Notes: generated by a model from the sequence alone, not told the origin. A stretch of DNA of 64,000 bases from Castor canadensis (GCF_047511655.1 NC_133389.1:43310295-43374294); one strand, 5' to 3'. Shown: positions 24,063 through 37,689, numbered from the stretch's first letter. Program-made: numbers and translations.

Positions 24063-25203
24063 ACATCAAGAGGACTTTGTTTTATAATAAAAAATGAAAA
24101 TATTTAAAGCTTCATAGTTGTCCTAGTCTGATGTAAACTTAAAGTATTGGTATAGCAAGTAGATAATATTAAATGTCCATCTGATGATAGATAAATATCA
24201 GAGATATATATTTGAAAATTGTCAGTATAAATGTGTTAGTGACATTCTTTAGTGGAGGAAATCATCTAGAGAGGGCATGAAAAGAAAGACATCTGAATGG
24301 GGTATCTGAATGGGGAAATTTGCATGTTTATATTTGCTTACTAAAAAGGAGGAAGAGTCAATGAAGAAGAGAGAAAAGATGTTTCAAAGAAGTGGTAAAA
24401 CCAGTTCTGTCCAGTGTAATTTAAAGTAAAGGCAGAGCTTCAACATGAAAAGTTTCTAGAAGAGTCCAGAAGATAGGAGAAAATTAAGAAGAGCACAAAC
24501 ATTTTCCCAATTCTGTTCTAAATTTTCTGTCTATCACTTTTCTGTTTCTTGACCACCATATTCTTTCCTAACTACCCATTGAATGTATTGGTCTCATAAG
24601 GCTTGGTTTTATAAGACTTATGAGCCTTGGTTTTATAAGCCTCTTTTTCCATTTGTAGTCTCTCTAGAGTGAGCTCACACAGTAATAACTTATAGGTAGA
24701 TCCAGACCTCTATATCTAAATGCCTACTTGACATTTCTCATGGAAATTTCAAGTATAATTTGAATTATGTGTTGAAAACTCAATTTCATCCACTTCTTAG
24801 GGAATAAAACCACCATCTAGCTTATTGTGCAAACCAAAAGACAAAGAACTATTATCAACATCTTTCTTCTTACCCTTTCATTTCTAATTCATCACCAAAT
24901 TAATGGGCAAATGAAAGCAACGTGGAGTTTCAAGAATAAAAGATGTGTGCTTCAAACTTTGTTGAGAAATCTAGGAGGATGACAGTTAATACTAAGAAGC
25001 AGGCAACAAATGTGAAAATAGATGATTTTGGGTGAATTCCAGAAGCATCTTGAATAATATGAGAATGAGCATTGGGTAGAATACCCTAACACCTGGACTA
25101 GTAGTTATGTTCTGGAAAGGGACGAAATAAGAATTGACTGCCTAAGTGATTAATTTTGAATAAACACAGGACATAGGTTATGAGATCTCCATGAGGTCAA
25201 AAG

Positions 25204-25234
25204 ACACACACACACACACACACATACACACACA
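25204..25234 (+). repeat. (CA)n microsatellite
   Basis: A CA run with one T interruption, about 30 bases. Confidence 0.95.
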
Positions 25235-26614
25235 TAAGAAGCAAATGAGTGAGCTTTCCAGAATGGTAGTAGATTGTGGTCCTGTAAGCTTCACATTAGA
25301 GTTTACATGCTTAGGAATGGATGATTTTATAAGGCTTAGGGTGTAGCCATGGGAACTGGTGTTTATGATGGTACTAATTATGCTGAAGACTATGTATGTA
25401 TGTTCCCCAAGAAGTTAAAATGTCCTTAATGTTGAGGAGCATGTCTGTTTCTTTTTCCTTCTTTCTGCTTCCTTAGTATGGGGACCCAATGTTTATGCAA
25501 CAAGCATTTTAAATTAAGTAGAAACAAAGTCTTTTTTTCAGAAATTCTGCCACCTTAGTTCTTGCAACATCTCCTTAGACTTCTGTATCTCATACCTCCA
25601 TACAACTCAACTTCATCTTAACTTCTGAAAGAAAAAGCATTTGTTAAGGCATTTCCTCAACACTTGATCTTCAAGCAGTGAGACATATTTGTGTGTATGG
25701 AGTTTTACATACATATGCATATGTAACTTCTCCTGCTATTGGTAACTTCAAGAATTAAGTTTCAGTCAGTGAGCAGCTAATATATTTTGGCAATTATGAC
25801 AAGAGTTACAACAAGAAACCTGAGAACAGGTTTTTAAAACATGTTTCTGAGCCTTAGGAGGGTTTTCCAACTCAAACAACTGCAAACATCATCAAAATTC
25901 CATGATACAATCAGCTAGGTAGCATGAAATGATGATGACTAATTTCTGGAAATGCACATCCAAGCAGTTGAACTTGTGTATTATGAGTCATGGAAAAGTA
26001 GACTTATAGTCAGTGAGAAGAACACCTAGGAAATTAGGCATTACTGTCAGAGATATTTAGAAGTGTAACAGTAACACCAAATTCCATCAGGACTCTTGGA
26101 TCAATATTTTACTGTCAACTCTAACTCAAACTAATCTAAAGAGTATTAACTCACACTAATCCAACTCAATTTAATATCAGATAAATGCAGAATCTTAAAA
26201 TCTTTCACCATCAAAAATGTTTACTTCTATTCAGAGGTATTAAATTGTTGGTAATAAATGCCTTGCACAATAAAGTATATAGAAACTGAAGATGCACTTA
26301 ACGTGGATTCTCATGCTGCATTTTACATTATTAAATCTGTATTTCTAGAAAATGGGGACCGGAAAACTATATTTGTAGTAAGTGCCCAATATGAGTTGGA
26401 AGTACTTTTGAATTTGAGAACCTCTGACATAGAAACATGGTAGTAAGTTTTGATCCATTACATTGTCCTGGTGTGTATATCACAATGGCTACACAAATTT
26501 GAATACAGACTTGGTGATTCTATAAGTAGTCTATTATTTAAATTACTATGCCATTTTATAATTTCCCCAAGAATCTGCCTGTTGCTGTTAATTGGAGGAA
26601 GTTTCTTAGCTTAA

Positions 26615-26775
26615 GGAGACAGAAGGTAAACTCGAAATCAGGCAAAGCTGAGATCAAATCCTGAGCCTTCCATGGTGGAACCTTAACCACATGAATTAAT
26701 GTCCATAAATCTTGGGTTTTCTTATTTGAAAAATGTTTAATAAGCAAGCAAAATTTTATGGAAATTAAATGAGGG
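26615..26775 (+). repeat. MIR SINE fragment
   Basis: 'gctgagatcaaatcctgagcc...ttaaccacatgaatta...tgggttttcttatttgaaaaatg' follows the MIR layout of a central region followed by the 'tttcctcatctgtaaaatg' block. Diverged. Confidence 0.6.
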
Positions 26776-27207
26776 GGATGAGGAATCTTGATGGTATACA
26801 ACTTGAGGTGGCTCAATTGAGATTAAATGAAGAATGGGAAAAGAAGTGGGAAGAGAAATAACCAGAGATATGGTTATGTTTTCATATGGATTAGTAGTCA
26901 TTTGAGCCTGCTGATATTAGTTTTTCAAATTCCATAAGGCTGTCTTATGGTCATTATTTTGCTGGAGCTATCCAAAAAGTTCTGCTCTTTCCTTGAATAA
27001 TGTCAACCTCATTTAACCTGCTTCTCACTATCTAAGAATCCTGAAGAAGATTAGGGAAACTGCTTCAGGAACACAGATGGGGAAGGTGGTAGTGACAGTC
27101 TCCTAGTCAGCAAGAAATGTTGCCAGTGACAACTTGAGATTTAGCAGTCAAGTGTGCCAGGGGGTGACAGAGACACTGGCACTAAAGTAGCATGTATCAA
27201 CTTTTGT

Positions 27208-27283
27208 TTTTCTTTTGCCATACTGATGATGAAACCCAAGGCCTTGAGCATACTATCAATGAGCTCTATCAACCAGCCCAAAG
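27208..27283 (-). mobile_element. Degraded ID-like SINE, reverse
   Basis: 'ttttgccatactgatgatgaaacccaaggccttgagcatactatcaatgagctctatcaaccagccc' retains the order of the reversed tRNA-like unit (gaaccc-agggcct-tgagc-ctac-cca). Much diverged. Confidence 0.5.
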
Positions 27284-27660
27284 ACTGTTTATTGATCATG
27301 AAGTATACTAGGGTCTGAGGATATGAATGTAAGTGAGGTATGGGGACTAACTAATGCAGTCTATTGGGGAAATACATGGAGGTACAAAATGAATTAAAAT
27401 ATTATGTGGCAACTTCTGTAATAGAAGTCAGTATAAAATTCTATAAGAGAAAACACTAATCTGATTTAAAGAGTGAAAGGAGGTTTCATAGGAGAGTTAA
27501 TATTTGAGATGAGTCTAAATGGGAGGTGCAGAATGTCTACAGATGGAGGAGAATGTGGGGAAGGAGAAGCATCATTCCAGAGGTAACCCATGGGCCAAAG
27601 CCTGGAGAGTTGGAAGAGACAGGACTTGGCAACTGATTGCTCTTGGAATTAGCTTTGCTG
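27284..27660 (+). repeat. Ancient mammalian interspersed repeat
   Basis: The order 'tttattgatcatgaagtatactagggtctgaggatatgaatg...tttgagatgagtctaaatgggagg...gaagcatcattccagagg...gcctggagag' follows a long ancient repeat also seen at 39.35-39.96 kb. No family name is assigned. Confidence 0.5.
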
Positions 27661-28138
27661 TATCTGGCTGGGCCTTCTTTATTCCGATAGGAATGATAGG
27701 TGAACTTCCATCTCCAGCTGGAGAGTAGGTTGAAAAGGGCCTCACAGGGATGGTATGCCATGTGGGCTGTTATTCTCTTTCCTCCACCATTTCCTCACCA
27801 GGACACACCCTGGCAGGTGGCTCTGCAATCATCATTCCATTCTAACAGCCCACATCAGAATTACTTTTCCGAAGGTCAAGTACTACTTTCCCAGTGCTTG
27901 TTCAACAGTCAGTGTGTGTCACTTATCTGTAAGACATGTAGGGTGTCCTTTGATAAGCTTTTTTTCCTCAGTACAAGTTGAGAATTAGAGTCTCGTTGGG
28001 AAAATTTCATATGCATTTTATTTATACAACCACAATCAAAACCAACATTCTTAAGTGCTAGGTATTCTTTTCCAAATGTTAGCTTAACAATTTATTGTCA
28101 TTTATCTGTTAGGTACCTTCTTTCTAGAGGATGTTGTC

Positions 28139-28198
28139 AGTGTGTACGTGTGTGACTGTGTATGTGTGTAGTAGTGTGCATGTGTGTGTTGGTGTGTC
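28139..28198 (+). repeat. Degenerate (GT)n microsatellite
   Basis: TG-rich run with frequent A and C interruptions, about 60 bases. Confidence 0.85.
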
Positions 28199-28721
28199 AT
28201 AGGGCATTGCAAACTCCTCGTACTCTATTAGAGATTCCCCCTTTATATTATCTTTTGTTTATTGTCAAGACACTTGGTCTTGGAAATTTTTCTATGGGAA
28301 TAGATATTCCATTGTGAAATTTTCATGTCTTTCGTTTAAATCATAGGATGAAGCCTTACCCATAAAACTCTGCTTGGGCCAGGGCTCCCCTAGGTCAAGA
28401 TCCTTGGTAAGAAGCAGTTTGACTTGGGGGTAAGAGGCTACTTCCTCTTTAAAGAGAAGCCATTTTACTGTGAGCTAAGTGGTACAAGTAGGGTCATACC
28501 CTTGTGCACAGAATGGTATGGGCACAAGTAAAGATTCCATCTGCTCTTTACAAAGAATACCCTCTCCTCTACTCATACTCAGATCCCAACACACTCATTT
28601 GGTGTAAGAATTCTCATTGATTACCAAAACAAAAAAAAGATCCTAAAAGCAGAATGATTCTAAGAAGTGGTGGCTAATAAACTTATGGAATCCTGCCTAT
28701 TAGTGAGCTGTGATAATTTAT

Positions 28722-28830
28722 TTATTCAGACAATAAGCATGGATTAAGTCTCATTAAGATCACATGCAATTCTAGGTGTTTGGGATTCAAGATACCCATA
28801 AAGAGGTCATAGCCTAGAGAGCTCAATGAA
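28722..28830 (+). repeat. Ancient mammalian interspersed repeat fragment
   Basis: 'cacatgcaattctaggtgtttgggattcaagatacccataaagaggtcatagcctagagagctc' matches the same ancient pattern as the copy near 20.0 kb. Confidence 0.45.
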
Positions 28831-28914
28831 AAAATGCAAACATTATTTTGTATTCATATTAGTATTATTTATTTCCCATAGGCCAAAAGAGCCCAATTTC
28901 TTTTGTGAGTTTTT

Positions 28915-29330
28915 AAAATTTATCTATTTTACTGTTGTGTTGGGTAGGGGTGCATTGTGGTATTTACAAAAGTTCTTACAATATATCAAACATATCATAC
29001 TTGAATTCACCCACTCCACCATTCTCCTTCATCCCTTCCTCCCCTTTTTCCTGGAATAGTTTCAACAGATATCATTTTTCCATTTATATACATGTGTACA
29101 CAGTATTTGCACCATATTCACCCTCCCTCACCATTTCCCCAACTCTTCCCCTTTCCACTGGTACTAACCCCTGCAGGCAAGACCTGTTTCACCCTCCTGT
29201 TCTCTAATTTTGTATAAGAAAAGGAGAAGAAAAAACTGACATTTTTGGTTGTTTAAGATAGCTATGCAGGGAGTTCCTCTGTGCTATTTCCATGTTTATA
29301 TGTATTATAGCCCAATTTGGTTCATGAAGG
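28915..29330. repeat. Pyrimidine-rich block, probable lineage-specific repeat
   Basis: Runs of C/T on the plus strand ('ccctccctcaccatttccccaactcttcccctttcc') flanked by more ordinary sequence that looks like a repeat consensus ('acatgtgtacacagtatttgcaccatattcaccc'). I recall similar blocks in rodent genomes but cannot name the family or strand. Confidence 0.35.
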
Positions 29331-31282
29331 AGCCCGATCTTTAAGCTAGAAATTTGATGGGCAGAAATTATTGTAAGAAGCTTCTGATATCTTACATTTA
29401 TCCATCATTTTTGATGAAATAATTGATAGATCCAAATTTACATATCCTCCATTCATTAGTTGGAGTAAATACTTGAGTAATACTTTCATATATTTATGAA
29501 GAGTGTCCTATTTGTAAAATATGGTAAAATTAATAAAATACAGATTAAATAGATTAATTACAACTTCAGACATTGAGTATTTTCTTGATAGATATTAATA
29601 GTAATATATTCTAATAAAAAACTTTTAGATGCTGTATCTCATACAGAATATTATAGAAAAACTTGATAAATATTTGTAAGATTAACCATTTAGCAATATA
29701 TATGGATAAATTAATTTCTAGTCAATGAATTACTCTACTCATAGTTTTTACAAAAATCGTTAATGTTCCAAATGAAATTTTATTGATCCTGATAGATAAT
29801 ATGATCAAGTAAGAATGCAGGAAAAAAATGGATGCCACAAAAATGTCTTTTTAGTTCCAAATATTAGAAAGGAACTTATCTTCTCTTTGACCATATTTAA
29901 ATTACTTTATATCACATATTTAATGGGAAATTATTAAACAGTTATTAGAACTTTACAAAGTTCAAAAGCCAATAAATGTATTGAAATAATTCTTAATAGT
30001 ATTGTTTTATATTCAGAATAAAGGAATGCAGGTTCTGAAAATTAAAATGTAATGAAATAGGAAATTCTGGTATATTTGTCATATACATTTTACTGCAACA
30101 GAGGTAGAAGATCAAAATATTTTTAGATTTAATAGAAACAGTTAAAACCTCCTCAGCTTCTAAACTACTATGATTTTATATGAAACATTTACTTCTTTTG
30201 AACTCATTAGGAATTCAATCAATCATCTTTTGAAACATTTTTAAAGGATGTTGCAAATAGTTTATTTAACTGTCCTTGAATTTCAGGAAGTCGTGACACC
30301 TTAAAACTAAAGATTATCAAAACTTGCCAAAGCAGTGAATGCTTTAGTGGTCTGCTTCATGTCTAGAAGCAGTTAATACTTGATAACAATGAAGGAATTA
30401 GTAGATTTTGACAGGCTACAATGAAGAAATTAGTAGATTGTGACAGTCTAATACATTTACCCCACCTAACTTAAGGGCCTCCTTCTTTTTAGGGGTAATT
30501 AACACATCAAGATGGTATTTGCGGAATCTAGCTAAGTGGTGACTTTCCTGAAAATTGAGCAGCTACTGAACTGTGAGGGTAATGCATGATAGTTTTCCAG
30601 AACCCCACCTGAAAGCTCTATTGAGATGAAGTTTTGAGATGAAGTGATGATATATGGTTGCCAAGTTAGGGATGAATATTTGATTAAAACATTAAGACCT
30701 TCATTTCAAAATGATTTTGAAATTAGAGACACTATTAGAAACTGAATGGACTTTCTTTTACTGCCTAGTTACATGTTTTTTCCTTTAGAGGTGACTCCCA
30801 GATAGAACCATAAGCATAAATGCCGCCTTGCACTGAGCATGAGATGTATGTACATGTTGAACGGGAATAAAACTTATGCAATTCAGCAAGGATTTCCTAC
30901 TCTTCTATGTCCATCGCTATCCTATTATGCTGTTAGCTACTGCAATTGCTTTTTATCAGTACTACTATCATTTTGCTAAATTAGTAGGTCTAGTTAATGG
31001 ATGTTCCCAGCAAGAACTTGTTCAGCTTGTTTTGTTTCTTTGAGTAGGTGTGTCCTGTTAACATAACTTTATACTATACTTATTATTTCTGTCTACCAAC
31101 TTATGTTACTCACATGGAACTTAGTTTGGAAGATAAAACATTTCAAATACTTTAAACACATAGAAACATTAAGAAAATGAACTAAAAATGTTAAATTCCC
31201 ATACTGTTTGTGACATTAAGGATGAGTTTTCCTTGGCAATATTCAAGGACACTGTGATTAATTGTTATAAAACCTTACTACC

Positions 31283-31378
31283 GGGCTGGTGGAGTGTCTG
31301 AAGTGGTAGAGTGCCTGCCTAACTAGTGTGAGGCCCTAAGTTCAAACCCCAATACCACCAAAAATAAAAATTATAAAA
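31283..31378 (+). mobile_element. ID-like tRNA-derived SINE
   Basis: 'gggctggtggagtgtctgaagtggtagagtgcctgcctaactagtgtgaggccctaagttcaaaccccaataccacc' plus an A-rich tail. Well preserved. Confidence 0.93.
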
Positions 31379-32694
31379 AACCTTACCATCATTCATTTTA
31401 GAATAAATTATACCATACAGACAGTGGCCATATAGATGGGTCTGAGTTCTTTTCTACAAAATGTAAATGTTATGTTTAATGAAATGAGGTTGCTCCTGCT
31501 TCAACAGTTTGTTATTCTAGGAAATAATATTTTCAAAATAAGTACATTTTTTTCTAAATTTAAGAGAAAGAGAACTTTGGAAGAATTATGCTAAGAAAAG
31601 TTGCACAGTTTGTTTTCAATATAATGTCTAATTCCCTGATGCATTTTTTGTCTGCTGAACTTTTATATCACATATTATCATGAATTGTAACTTTTATAGA
31701 CCCAGTGATCATCATGAAGTATGTATTCCATGTATTTCCAGAGGAATCAAATCTTGGGTTTGGGAACAGCCATTGTTTTTAACTAGCCCTACCACTTTGC
31801 AAAAGGCACAGGGGGACCTTAGGTGGCAAAAAGAACGAATCCAAAGTTAACTTAAGCCTGCTGACTCCTTTCATACTTTATTCTGCATTGGCCTAATCAC
31901 TCAATTTAAGATTCGTAAATGTATCGCTTTTTTTGCTGGAAAAATTACAATTTGGATACAAAGACTGAAATTACTACAACATGATAATTAGAATGATAAC
32001 GATGCTGAGCGCGCATTCCTAAAATGAATCAGAAGACTTCCATTATTTTCACAATTATACAAAGAAAGGAAATTGCAGTCAATAAATAAAATATTGACCA
32101 ATAATTGAAATATGGGACCCAAGCTTTATTGTTTTTCCTCTTATGAAAAGAAAATGGTCTTTAATTAAGTTTGTCTATACTCCTGATTTTAAGATTGCCT
32201 AAACACTGGCATGGAGTTATCATTTTGAACAAATTTGTTTTATTGCTATTTGACATTAACATATGCATGCTTTTCCCTTTTTGTTCAAAAGGATAATAGA
32301 AAGATAACTGGAAAATTTGTTTAAAGTCTTTTGTATGCTATTTATAATATCAATCTGTCCTGAAATCTTGACAAGTAATTTATTAATAGTATGTTTTATA
32401 TTTAACAGGAAATAATAATTGTTAATAGCAATTCCTTGCATTAAGATGGCTTACATCGTTTCAAAATTTGAAAAAAAAAAGTGCCTGTCAAATATGTTTC
32501 TTGTGAATTTTATTTTAAAAGTAAGGGAATAAATTCCTGAAGTAAGTGAAGCAACCAGAATCACTTTGATCATAAAAACCTAAGAAAGCTCTTAAATTAC
32601 CCATAAATAGCAATATACCACATTCCGTGCAGGTAACCTTAAGTAATTTTATAAAGTTATACAATCTGATTTAGGGGCAGGGCCATAGTTGAGT

Positions 32695-32890
32695 GTGTTT
32701 GCCTGAGTCCAAATCCTGGTCCAATTGCTTCTTACATATGTGACCATGGGAATGTTGCTGAACCTCTGTGTGCCCATGTTTTTATTGGTAAATAGGGCTT
32801 ATACCAGTGTTTACCTCATATTTAGGGGAAGTATGTGATTTAATATATGTACCAAGGCACAAAGCAAATGCTGAATAAATGTTAGCTACT
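32695..32890 (+). repeat. MIR SINE
   Basis: 'gcctgagtccaaatcctgg', 'catatgtgaccatgggaatgttgctgaacctctgtgtgccc', 'acctcatatttagggg' and the end 'gctgaataaatgttagcta' follow the full MIR consensus in order. One of the clearest MIR copies here. Confidence 0.85.
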
Positions 32891-35716
32891 ACTACTTTAA
32901 TGTAGGAAATGTACATAATAAAAGGTGCACATATACAATTTTAATTTCTGTTGTTTGTTAAATGTGTGGCTGAATTAATGTAAGTTAATTTGGGGTGTGA
33001 AATAGTTGATATATTCATTTTCCCATCTGGTATGTTAAATTAATTTATATCTTTTTCAGTGTATAATCCAATCCCTATTAGATTATATTTTTCTTTTTAA
33101 AAAGATTGAAGATGACTGTCCTAAAGCATCTGGTTCCTCTTCTAAGAGCCTCCTGAGAGTTATTGAGTGCTGCCTCAGGTCCCCTCCTCTAGTGAACAAT
33201 GAGCAGTAAAACTGGCTCCAGGGGTGGGGAGTGAAGATAATGGTATAACTAGCTTGGGAGAACAGGCAATCACCTCAGGCTGTAGACTGGGCTAGTGGGG
33301 AGAGGCTGTGGGTGGAGAGTACAACAGGGTGGGGTTGGAGACGTCCCAGAACAAGTAGCAACCTGTGCTCAGACTCTGGGCTGGGCTTGGGCTTTACTGA
33401 GGGCTGGGGAGGCTTTGCTGAGATTAGGCATGTTTGGTCCTTGAGGGAATTTGATGAAGGTAGAGAGAAGGGAGAAAAACATGTCAAAGTATGCTAAAAC
33501 TTGCATGGCATGGGATTTAGTCCTTAGGAGTCGAAAACACAGTAGAGAAAAGATAAAGGGATAAATAGGGGATGGAGAAATGATGAATAAGGTTAGAGGG
33601 TGAAGGACTAAAAAAGGGTTGGCATCAATTGAATAATAATTTGGTTACATCAGGTTCCTTATGACTCAAGATGGTGTGTTAGACAGTGCTACTACAGCCA
33701 ATTAAGAACTAAATTGAACAATGGCAGTCAGAATGATGCTCACCATTTATGCTGGATCTAGTGTTTAAGAGCAAAAAAGATGTGGCTGCAATAGTAAAAT
33801 CCAAAATTTGGTTTCTGAGCTGTGTTTAATTGTAGTGTTCATAATGAACTGAAGAAGCCCAGAGGCTAATGGCGTGATTTTCAGTGTGACTTCTCTAAGA
33901 TATTAAACTCCCGAAGAAAAGAGCCCAAAGGGATAAGTTATCTACTTGAACTGAAAAACTAGAGAAGCAAAAGACATTTTGTGAAGAAAGTGGTGGCTAA
34001 ATAGTTCTGATCCTTTTAAGTATAATGGCTTTTTTATCAGACAGGGATCCCATCTGCTAATATTCCAGATCACTGCAAACACCCTCTCCACTTCCCCCAA
34101 GCATGTCTAGATTTCCTGGAGGATTTCGTTTGTTGATGAGCAGATCTGTCCAGATGCCACATGCAGCGTTGCCCTTCTCCAGACAATACTCCTCCTTCTG
34201 GGAAAAAATGGATACCAGATGCAGTCATCTTTTATTACAGAGGGCTATCAGATTAACAATGCATTATAATATCTTTCAAAAGTGAAGACTTCTGGACCAC
34301 TGTCTACCTAAATCTCAGGCATGGGTGGACCAGGAAGAGCTCTGCTGGCATACGGCACACAGTTCTGAAGTTGTTCTCCAGAGCCAAGGCTTTCTCTTGG
34401 GCCCAGTGGCTGCCCATCTCTATCCTTAGGATGATCCTGCTTCACGACCACATACTGATTGGTTAACCTTTATAAATGACTTCATTTGATTATAAAAAAT
34501 GCTTCAAAGGTTGTTAGGGGGAAATAAATAAAACGGTAGAAATTCTTTCATTTTAGAGCTTCTAAAGATTTTTTTTTCATAGAAAGTTTTTTTGCTATTC
34601 AGTAATTAAAATGAATAAATCACTACATAAAATGTATTCTTTCTTTTGTGATCTCTAAAATGCAGGAAGCAGGAATCTTAAGTGTAGGAAAAGCTCCCCT
34701 TCTATAATTAAACTGTGTGACTCTGGGTTCAGTGTGTATGGCAGAAGTCTACCAGCAGATGAGGTATATGTGGGAGATTGATGAATTACCTAGGAGAGAA
34801 CTACCTGGGAAAGAAGTCAGGAAAATTTGGCCCAGGAAACAAAAATTGTTTGTGACAGATGAAGAGCCAATCATGAATATACCATGTTGACCATCATATA
34901 TATTTGCTTCTTGACTTTAATGCACACCAAATTTCTAGTGAAAAAGGAGGCACCGCATGAAAAACTGAAATGGTAGTTTCACTAAAACCTATAAACATTG
35001 ATTCTTGACAACCATAATTCATAATTTCCAATTGGAAGAAAAGTCGAATAACTATTTGCAGAACCCCTTGTAGTTTCTGTACTTGGGGGATTCCAAATAC
35101 AGAATGCAAAAAAATAGCTCACCCATAAGCACAGGAAAAATTATTACCAGAGAGGGCCTGAAAGGAGAGGAAGAAAATGGTGGGTTCTTGAGGGACATGC
35201 AGGAGACACCCTATGTGTTCTTAGACACAGTGGCATTGTGTGATAAATTTGGAGCACATAATAAATTTCATGAGGGCAAGGGGTTCCTCAATAACAACTC
35301 GGAAATAGAAGCCAAACAAACATGCGAAAGTTTATGTGCAGGGATGCTCAGAGCATTTACTCTATTTGATCAGTTATTTAAAGCTGTAAAGAAGGTGAAT
35401 GAGATTCAAATGTGTTCTGTGGGTCAAAAAATACCACGTCTCTCCTGAGGAGCAGCTAGAAAGATAACTCTCATTTACGCAAACAGTCAGAGGATCCCTA
35501 TGGTATCCAGAACCAGGGTTGGAGGCCAAACATGGAAAGATCTTTTTTGTGTTGTCCTCTTCATCTTGAGCAAAATACACTGTCATGGCTGTGAATCTTA
35601 ATCATTAGTATGGTGCCCAAAGAGCTGCCTGTGCAGGCTCTGTACACATGTTTATATGAGGCTGCATTTCTATGAAGTACGGGGAGGGGAAGATTACTAA
35701 GGAAAAGAATATCGTT

Positions 35717-35900
35717 GCTGGGCATGGTGGTGCATGCCTGTAATTTTATCTACTCCGGAGGCTGAGGAAGAAGTATCATGAATTTGAGGCCAAGTGGACA
35801 ACTTAGCAAAATCCTATCTCAAAATAAAGTGAAAAGGGGATGAGGATATAGCTCGTGGTAGAGTGCTTGCCTGGGTTCAATCCCCAAGACTGCAAAAAAA
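35717..35900 (+). mobile_element. Dimeric SINE: 7SL unit plus ID-like unit
   Basis: The left half 'gctgggcatggtggtgcatgcctgtaatttt...ggaggctgagg' is the 7SL/Alu-like head. The right half 'ggggatgaggatatagctcgtggtagagtgcttgcctgggttcaatcccc' is a shortened tRNA-like unit. A tail of seven A follows. Confidence 0.88.
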
Positions 35901-36257
35901 TGTTCTTGACATGGTATCTAAAATGTTCAGAATCTTATCAAAACTTTATCTCCCAGCCTCATCAATTCCAGCTTCCAGTATGTGCTCCACTGAGCTACTC
36001 ATTGTTGGCTCTGAAGACTAAGCCCTTTTGCTCATTAGCTTTTGGTTTCTTGGAATGTCTCTCACTCAGTTCCCATCACTTTTTCATCCTGAAAAATTTT
36101 TGTTTCTTCTTTATTATACATCTCAGATAGTATCTTCTCTGCAGTTTTTCCTGGCAAGAACTAGTGGACCAGGGTCCATGTCTATTATAAGTAGCACATT
36201 CTGGTATGTAATTATATGCTCATCTGTCTTCTTCTATACTGGACTGAATCTGTACTC

Positions 36258-36339
36258 TTTTTTTTTTTTCCAGTTCGGGAGATCAATCCTAGGATCTTGC
36301 CCATCCTAGGTAAGCAGCACTTCTAAGACACACCCCAAC
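36258..36339 (-). mobile_element. ID-like SINE, reverse, diverged
   Basis: A T run (reversed tail) followed by 'cagttcgggagatcaatcctaggatcttgcccatcctaggtaagcagcacttctaagacacacccc', a degraded complement of the tRNA-like unit. Confidence 0.65.
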
Positions 36340-37341
36340 CCTGCACTGTGTCCTACTCATATATGCTTCCTAGTGCCTAGCAAAAGGACAGGTAAGAGCG
36401 CATAGTAAGGGCTCCTGAATATTCATTATCTGTTTGACTGATTGAAAGAGGAAATATAAGAAGCAAAGCAAATATGTGTATGCTCTAATTCTTGCCTAAG
36501 TTTGTTTTATGTTATTACTGTTTATTTTTATAACATTTCATTTTGTAATTGAGATTATTTGACAAGGGTATCTAATTAGACATTTCATTTCAAATGGAAA
36601 TGACTTTAAAAAGAATGAGATTTCTTCTCTGCTGTATAATACCAAGCCCTCAAGGAGAAGCCTATTGGAAATAGATTCTTGGTCCAATACCTAACTGAAG
36701 ATTATATATTCTTTTCTAAACTAATATATTTATCATTTTGGAAAGTAGCACATGACTGTCTTCAGTTAGCATTTCACTTTGATCCTGATCAAATGTATCT
36801 ATAACAGGATTATGATTAAATGCTGTAGGGATTTAGAGTATTGAATAATATATTTTCTTTCTAGGATCTTCTAAGGAGAACTGCTAGTTCTGTGTTAATT
36901 GTACATGTGTTTTGGGTGGGCTGAGCTGCTCCCTGGTTCAATGTTGGGAGTATAAGGAGAGTGTCTATCTGAAAACAGTGCTAGCAGCAAGGGTGCAAAA
37001 AAGACTTAGAGATGTGTGTATACGTGGGGGGTAAGAGAAGGGGAGAAATGAGAGCAAAGAAGGGAGGAGAGAGAGATTGACGAAGTACTAACAATGAAAA
37101 TGAAGTTTCTGGATCAAAGCCAAATCAACTCCCAAATATTTTTTAATTATTATGAGCCAATAAATTCAGTGTAAGCTAATTGAAGGTATATTTATGCTGA
37201 TTTGAGTTGTGTCATAGCTGAAATTTTCTGCCAGTAGGTTTAAGAACTGAAAATGGAAATTAGAGTAAAGAATCTGATAGTCTATAGACTGACAACCAAA
37301 ATGTGAAGACATGGAAATTTTTGGGTGATCACAGCTTGGCT

Positions 37342-37366
37342 GGGGGGCTGGGGGGCTGGGAGGGGG
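37342..37366 (+). other. G-quadruplex motif
   Basis: Four G runs of 6, 6, 3 and 5 bases are separated by loops of 2, 2 and 1 bases (CT, CT, A). This satisfies the usual G3+N1-7 rule with very short loops, so stable folding is plausible. It stands alone in AT-rich DNA. Confidence 0.8.
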
Positions 37367-37689
37367 ATAAGCAGTATGCTTTCACCATTTTTTCTTTTCC
37401 CGCACTAATTTCCCTTAAAACACTTCCATTGAATCAACACTCACTCCCACACACTCATATTTATGCATATGGATAAATGGATTGGAAGAAAAGAAGACAA
37501 AATCAAAATGAAGAACACTATAGAACTTCGTTCATTTACTTAGAAGTGGTAAAATGTAAGCATATATGTTAACTCCATATGGTTATAAAATATATGTACG
37601 AACATTGCATATGAATGTAGATACTGTTCCACTAAAGATACAAGTTTTGAACAAATGAAGTAGAACCACAAATCTTGTAACTGTAAAGG

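Larger units (their letters stand above)
24063..27200. other. Intergenic stretch, no gene recognised
   Basis: Contains two short local duplications (24291-24315 and about 24599-24643), a CA microsatellite at 25.2 kb and a MIR at 26.6 kb. No coding exon is recognised. Confidence 0.7.
27661..31282. other. Intergenic stretch, no gene recognised
   Basis: Holds a GT-rich degenerate microsatellite at 28.14 kb, an ancient repeat fragment at 28.7 kb, a pyrimidine-rich block at 28.9-29.3 kb and a 32-base tandem duplication at 30.39 kb. The rest is AT-rich without recognisable exons. Confidence 0.7.

Noticed and set aside
35083..35448. 121-codon open frame, hydrophilic
   Set aside because: More protein-like composition than most, but no family signature and no convincing splice or promoter context. 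Held as chance.
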